A stretch of DNA of 64,000 bases from Prinsepia uniflora (Eukaryota; Streptophyta; Magnoliopsida; Rosales; Rosaceae), in NCBI GenBank assembly GCA_032719365.1, contig CM064871.1, positions 70,047,586-70,111,585 on the forward strand, in the 5' to 3' direction. Every line of letters begins with the position of its first letter. Positions within the stretch are counted from its first letter, which is position 1. The notes under the pieces are model-generated. The model was not told the origin of the DNA. It did no database searches and saw only the letters and a program-made list of their open reading frames with translations. The position numbers and the translations under genes are program-made. This document shows, in pieces, positions 59,209 to 64,000 of this stretch.

Positions 59209-59966
59209 TGTCAGGACCCGACCCTCCTCGGTTAGGTCCCGACTCATCTAGCACGATATTGTCCTCTTTGGGCCACAACAATACACAACGGCAAGCCTGC
59301 GCCCTCAATGTTTTGTTTTCGGGAGCTCACGATGCAACTTCCTAGGGGGTCACCCATCTGGAATTGCACCAGCCTCAACTCGCTTAACTTTGGGGTTCCA
59401 ATCCCTCCTAAAACCATTGAGCTCCCAAAAGGCCTCATGCTAGATAGGTGTGTGCCTACACCTTTAAGGCACACCACGTCCTCTCCCAGACCATTCTCCC
59501 TCGCAGGAATGTGGGCTTGTTCACCGTTCCCTCCAGGACACGGGTCTTACAATCCACCCCCCTTAGGGCCCAGCGTCCTCACTAGCACACTACCTGGTCG
59601 GGGTCTGGCTCTGATACCAAATTGTCAGGACCCGACCCTCCTCGGTTAGGTCCCGACTCATCTAGCACGATATTGTCCTCTTTGGGCCACATCAATACAC
59701 AACGGCAAGCCTGCGCCCTCAAGGTTTTGTTTTCGGGAGCTCACGGTGCAACTTCCCAGGGGGTCACCCATCTAGAATTGCACCAGCCTCAACTCGCTTA
59801 ACTTTGGGGTTCCAATCCCCCCCAAAGCCACTGAGCTCCCAAAAGGCCTCATGCTAGATAGGTGTGTGCCTACACCTTTAAGGCACACCACCATCCTCTC
59901 CCAGACCATTCCCCCTCGCAGGAATGTGGGATTGTTCACCGTTCCCTCCAGGACATGGGTCTTACA
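59209..59966 (-). mobile_element. Complete Cassandra-like 5S-rRNA TRIM retrotransposon
   Basis: A 758-bp element: LTRs 59209-59551 (343 bp) and 59623-59966 (344 bp) around a 71-bp interior, with perfect TSD TGACA (59204-59208, 59967-59971). In minus orientation the LTR starts TGTAAGACCCGTG/ATGTCC and ends GGGTCCTGACA. The primer site TGGTATCAGAGC (59619-59608) and the purine tract AAGGGGGGTGGAT sit where expected. Each LTR carries 5S-rRNA-like segments on the minus strand (about 59,340-59,395 and 59,752-59,808). It has no coding capacity and must use enzymes from other retrotransposons. Confidence 0.88.
59608..59619 (-). other. TRIM primer binding site (tRNA-iMet)
   Basis: TGGTATCAGAGC on the minus strand lies three bases inside the 5' LTR of the Cassandra-like TRIM. 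Confidence 0.88.
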
Positions 59967-60214
59967 TGACATGTATCTGGTATTGTGATGAGTAGTCTCG
60001 GACGTCAAGCAGGACTTTGTATCCTGATGCTAATGTGTGATTGCGACTCAGACGTCAAGATGGGCTTTGTATCCTGAGTCGGTTTTCGCTCAGATGTCGA
60101 GCTGGGATCTGTATCTCGAGTGAGTGATGTTCCTACTAGTAGTGCAGTGGTATTGACGATTGATGTTGTGCATTGGTGTTGAAAGAGAGTCGAGGGTGGG
60201 AGAAGCAACGACGA

Positions 60215-60856
60215 TGCCTTTGTGGGAAGATGGCCATAATGAAGACTTCATTGACATATGATAACCCAGGGAGAAAGTTTCTTATTTGTCTAGATTCTCG
60301 GGTAAGCAGTAGTTATCTCAATTTGGTATGAATTTTTGGGTTTGTAGATAATGTGTAAGGTTTGGAAGAAGTTGAGGAATTGATGGTTAGAGCTAACGAA
60401 TTAATGGTTAGAGCTAAAGAATTTATGGAAGGAATTGATAATTTTTGGGTTTATAGATAATATGTATGGTTTGGAAGGAATTGAAGAATTAATGGTTAGA
60501 GCTAAGGAATCTATGGAATGAATTGATAATTTCTGGGTTTGTTGTTGTTTGAATCCAATGAATATTTTCAATTTTTGAAGAATTTTTCAATCCCTTGTAT
60601 GTATGCAATTGATGGTGGTTTTGATAATGCAGGTTCGGAGGCGTAGATATCATGGAAAATAGTGTGACTTTTGGGAGTGGTTGGATTCAAAAATGTGCAA
60701 AAGGTCGACGAAAATAATTCTCAGGCTACTTCAGAAGCTGACGTAGGAGAAGAGAAACTTTTGAATGAGAAGAGGAAGGTGTTAAGACTTAGGATTGCCT
60801 TTATGGTGACTTGGGTTGTAGTTATTGGCATTAGCCTAGGAATTATGTATGTGTAA
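60215..60856 (+). pseudogene. GRF-type zinc-finger gene, broken
   Basis: Exon 1 (60215-60301) encodes CLCGKMAIMKTS...DNPGRKFLIC and ends CTCGG|GTAAGC. This is the first half of a plant GRF zinc finger (CxCG, NPGR.F, C). Exon 2 starts 60633 after AATGCAG in phase 0 and gives the second half, CDFWEWLDSKMC, but a TAG stop sits directly before that cysteine. Further on, the frame switches: the downstream frame (to 60856) carries the charged stretch EEKLLNEKRK and a C-terminal membrane helix (FMVTWVVVIGISLGIMYV), as in the small plant GRF proteins. No in-frame ATG precedes exon 1. In plants such genes are usually transposon-associated multicopy genes. It sits inside LTR debris, so the copy is most likely dead. 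Confidence 0.72.
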
Positions 60857-60939
60857 GGTTTGAACAAAAACTTTGAGTTTATAGTGAATTGTTATGTATG
60901 AGGTAGATTGTTAATGCTAATAGATGTTATAAATGTTGG

Positions 60940-61110
60940 AATGTGCTTAAATTTGATGAAATGTGATGAACTTTTTGTGATGTTATGAACTTTTGAGGAT
61001 GTTATGAACTTTTGTGATGTTATGAACTTGGCCTATGAACTTTTGTGATGAATTTCTTGTGGATGTTATGAACTTTTGTGAATGTTATGAATTATGAAAT
61101 GTGATGAACT
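60940..61110. repeat. Degenerate GATGTTATGAACTTTTGTG repeats
   Basis: About six imperfect ~19-22-bp units of GATGTTATGAACTTTTGTG lie in tandem downstream of the GRF pseudogene. Confidence 0.65.
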
Positions 61111-61759
61111 TCATATAGATGTTGGAACTAAACTATTTCACCATTATGATTCCAATGTGGCCACTAGCTAGTAGATGTCTAAAATGACAGGACCCACCCC
61201 CAATCCCCCGGGATTAAGGGCTAAGTCCTGCTCCCGACTAACTTACGCATGACACGAAGGCTAAACCGATGTCCAACCTCCTTGTGACACGTAAGTCGGA
61301 CAAGGGATTTTTCAACGCACCGTTCCAAACTTTCGGACTTCCCAGCGCGCGCAGACTCTACTATGGTTCGCGTATGTGATGTCTCCGTCTCTCTCAACCA
61401 ACAGCCCGCACTGCGACAACCTGAAGGGTATCGAAAACACAAAAGATTGTGAGTGGACAAAAATAAAGAATAAGTTCAAAAACAATTATCAGAAAACAAA
61501 ATTACATTTATACCCTCCATTTAAAAACCAATGCATGCATATCAAACCATTCCATAAAACCATTCTATATTCAGGTGATTCAAACCGTTTAAGAAAAAAC
61601 CGAACTCATTTTCCTTTTCTCAAATCCCGAGCCTCACCCCAAAACCATCAAAATCCGTCCATCCGGGTCATTGCCCAAAACATCGGAAAACCATTATTAT
61701 CAAGTCTCAGTAAAATCCAAAACACATTTGAAACCACATTTCCATCCATCGAACTTACT

Positions 61760-61975
61760 GGATCTATCCGAGTCTTTAAACTCCCGAGTCTTTAAACTCA
61801 ATCTAGGCCTTAATATAATCCGAGTCTTTAAACTCCCGAATCTTTAAACTCAAGAGGCCTACGGGGGAAATATCAATATCCGAGTCTTTAAACTCCTGAG
61901 TCTTTAAACTCAATCCGGGTCTTTAAACCCAATTAGGGCCCGCCCCCGTCATAATCATATCCGGGTCTTTAAACC
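61760..61975. repeat. CGAGTCTTTAAACTC tandem units in LTR I
   Basis: Repeated TCCGAGTCTTTAAACTC and CCGGGTCTTTAAACCC units. Each holds a small palindromic pair (GAGT...ACTC or GGGT...ACCC) around CTTTAA. They occupy the place taken by GGGCC units in other LTRs. Confidence 0.7.
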
Positions 61976-63484
61976 CAATAACTAGATCTAAAAAATTCAA
62001 TCCAAAAACCATTTTCCGAATCCGAATATGAATACGCAATCTCATCAGGATCCCGAATCCAAACCCAGTATCATATTCATCATCCATTTCCAAATCCGAG
62101 TCCGAAACCATCATTCCGTAAGCCGGCATCCGGTATAACCATTCCGAACCCAAACCTGGAAATCTACTCCAATTTCCAAAAACCGAATCCAGAATCGTTA
62201 TCCTGGAATCCGATTCCAAAACCCGAAATCACGTTTCTCAAAACACTTTTTTGAACTAGACTTCAAGCCCGAAATCACTTTTCTGAAATCCATTTCAAAT
62301 CCTTGAAATCAAATCATATTCCAAATCCCGAAATCAAATCATCAAAATCATGCTCAAATCACAATAGTAATCGAAAACTCGTAAAATGTGCAATTATGTA
62401 AATATCTTGAAAACAGTGCAAAACGTTAAACCATCAAGATCATAAATCAAATCATAGAATCACGTATATAAAACATATAAAAACATATATGCATGCATCA
62501 TAAGTTAGAAAGCAAAGTCCACTCACAGACCATTTCGCCGCTACCTCGATACGCGCGCACTTATGCCGTTCCCGGCCAATCCACTATGACCGGCTTCCCG
62601 AATCTGTCCAAACCCCATAATAAGGTCACTAACTACTTCATAAAACTTATACTAAATCCCCGTAATTTTTCCGAATTTTTAACTATTTTTAAACGAGCCC
62701 TAAAATATTTGGACATCCCTAAACATATCGAAACGATGTCCGATCAACTCGAAACTAGTCCCAAAATGTTCGTTACATCGAATACTTTAAAAGTCATGTT
62801 GCAACCTTCCCCAAAAGAGGCCCCACACGTCCTCACGCGCTACCCAAAGGGGCTGCGCGTGGGCCTCATGCGCGATACTATTCATCATCTCCTTCCTCTC
62901 ACCTACCCGGTTCAGGCCGGTTCGAACCGGTCCGGTCCAACCGAACAGGCGACCACAGTTTTTAGCCATTCTAACACGATTTCGATATGTTTTCCTACTA
63001 ATATTTTCGTCCCATTATTGTAACTCAATCTACCTACCCAAAACTCTAAAACGTATACGATTTCTCACCTTCCAAAATCGGAGAAAAATCTAGCAGACTT
63101 CCTCCTCGGTTCCCGGCCACCACATGCCTTCTCCAGCCGTGAGTTCACATCATCTGGGCTCACCTCAGTTTCCAAATCACCATTGATCCAACAAACCGAT
63201 CAATAATCATTAAGTCCCAAGGTTCCAAGTTTGAACAGAGACTGATGAAACAGGGGTGACTAAAGATGACTTACCTTCCTTCTGTCTCTCTGTCGTGGCC
63301 TCCACTGTGTCCTCACGTTGTCCCGAGTTCACCTCCTACTTACTGAACACACGAGCACCTCTGGTTCCACTCACCTCACTCCCAAACTCACAGAAACCTG
63401 CACGATTCCCCTGTTTCTATTTCTCAGTATTCCTCACCTCACTCTCACCTGATCTCCTTCTTTGTGCACTCTCACACACAAATA

Positions 63485-63671
<187 letters not shown>

Positions 63672-64000
63672 CTTCTAATCATAGACACCAATATCACTTG
63701 AACTCAGACACCTCACATATACAACTGCACCTTCACTTTGTCTCTATTTCTGTATGTAAATGGGGAAATGGTTTAATCAATCCAACATAAAAAAAACAAA
63801 TGGAAGAAATGGTTGGAACCAACCAGACTACGTCCACGTGTCCACATCTCTCTAATCTCTGGTGAAAATAAAAGGACAGATGGCATCATCTGATTAATCT
63901 CACATGTCAAAAAGTGCCAAAGACCCTTTTCCCTTTAATGTCCAAATTACCATTTTACCCCTCACTTATCTAGACCCGTAACTAAGCCGTTCGACGTCCG

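Larger units (their letters stand above)
57550..60190 (+). mobile_element. Relic of an older LTR (right piece), interrupted by a TRIM
   Basis: It contains degraded matches to the middle of plus-oriented LTRs: a GCGCAGTAGC...GGGGGCGCATGCC segment (about 58,155-58,190), TACGAACATTTTGGCTCAG (58,240), GTGTGAGTGGACTTTATTTCC (58,465) and AGTGCAGTGG (60,143). Around 58,920-59,050 and 59,995-60,120 are inverted repeats with longer loops, e.g. GTCTCAG...CTGAGAC and GACTCAG...CTGAGTC. The usual 3' end (GGGTCCTGTCA) is not found, so the copy is truncated near the GRF pseudogene. No gene is recognised in this stretch outside the TRIM. Confidence 0.5.

Noticed and set aside
59326..59400. A genuine 5S rRNA gene
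   Set aside because: Only the internal promoter-like parts match 5S rRNA. The segment sits in both LTRs of a TRIM with primer site and target duplication.

Overview
This is nuclear DNA from a flowering plant, almost certainly a eudicot and probably a rosid. The evidence is intron-rich plant gene families (U-box/ARM E3 ligase, DYW-class PPR protein, plant bHLH), AT-rich intergenic DNA, and dense nested LTR retrotransposons with tRNA-iMet primer sites. I cannot name the species.

Gene-bearing left arm (1-14,650). There are four real genes. A PUB42-type U-box E3 ligase lies at 1148-4505 (+, 3 coding exons, 1028 aa). A SAM-domain plus peroxiredoxin-like (PRXL2/AhpC-TSA fold) protein lies at 5780-7368 (+, 5 exons, 410 aa). 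An intronless 743-aa PLS/DYW pentatricopeptide repeat protein lies at 8070-10301 (-). A bHLH49-type transcription factor lies at 11204-13850 (-, 8 coding exons, 553 aa). From memory, the Arabidopsis genes At1g68920 (bHLH49), At1g68930 (743-aa PPR) and At1g68940 (PUB42) are adjacent, so this looks like conserved gene order with the SAM/Prx-like gene as an extra member. The genes share no evident pathway.

Transposon-dominated right arm (about 15,900-64,000). It is layered, and most layers are bounded by target-site duplications (TSDs) I could read. (i) A putative non-autonomous CACTA element (17775-35068, about 5.0 kb net) is split by solo LTR C (20534-30039, TSD ATATT) and solo LTR D (32130-34903, TSD ATAGA). 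LTR C itself contains solo LTR A (21128-23980, TSD TTCGG), solo LTR B (25373-28325, TSD CTCAA) and a Cassandra-like 5S-rRNA TRIM (28863-29586). (ii) A PIF/Harbinger-like element (35597-52785, TSD TAA, about 1.25 kb net) is split by solo LTR E (36036-51965, TSD ATTGG). LTR E contains a complete LARD retrotransposon (36574-46165, TSD CAGAC, two nearly identical 2.95-kb LTRs) and solo LTR F (46726-50067, TSD ATAAA). (iii) Further right are a gypsy-like LTR fragment, LTR G (54708-57549) inside an older LTR relic, a second complete Cassandra-like TRIM (59209-59966, TSD TGACA), a broken GRF-type zinc-finger gene (60215-60856), and an LTR (61185 to the edge) carrying a long (AC)n array. With the nested insertions removed, LTRs C and E come to about 2.96 and 2.99 kb, matching the intact LTRs.

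Most interesting signal. The LTRs and the 3.7-kb non-coding interior of the LARD are packed with short perfect inverted repeats (about 6-8-bp stems, mostly 3-8-nt loops). In the LTR they form a compact cassette whose stems differ from one another by paired changes, which suggests a structured RNA. The LTRs also carry arrays of TGACGTCA palindromes and a conserved block that is open in the sense frame in several copies.
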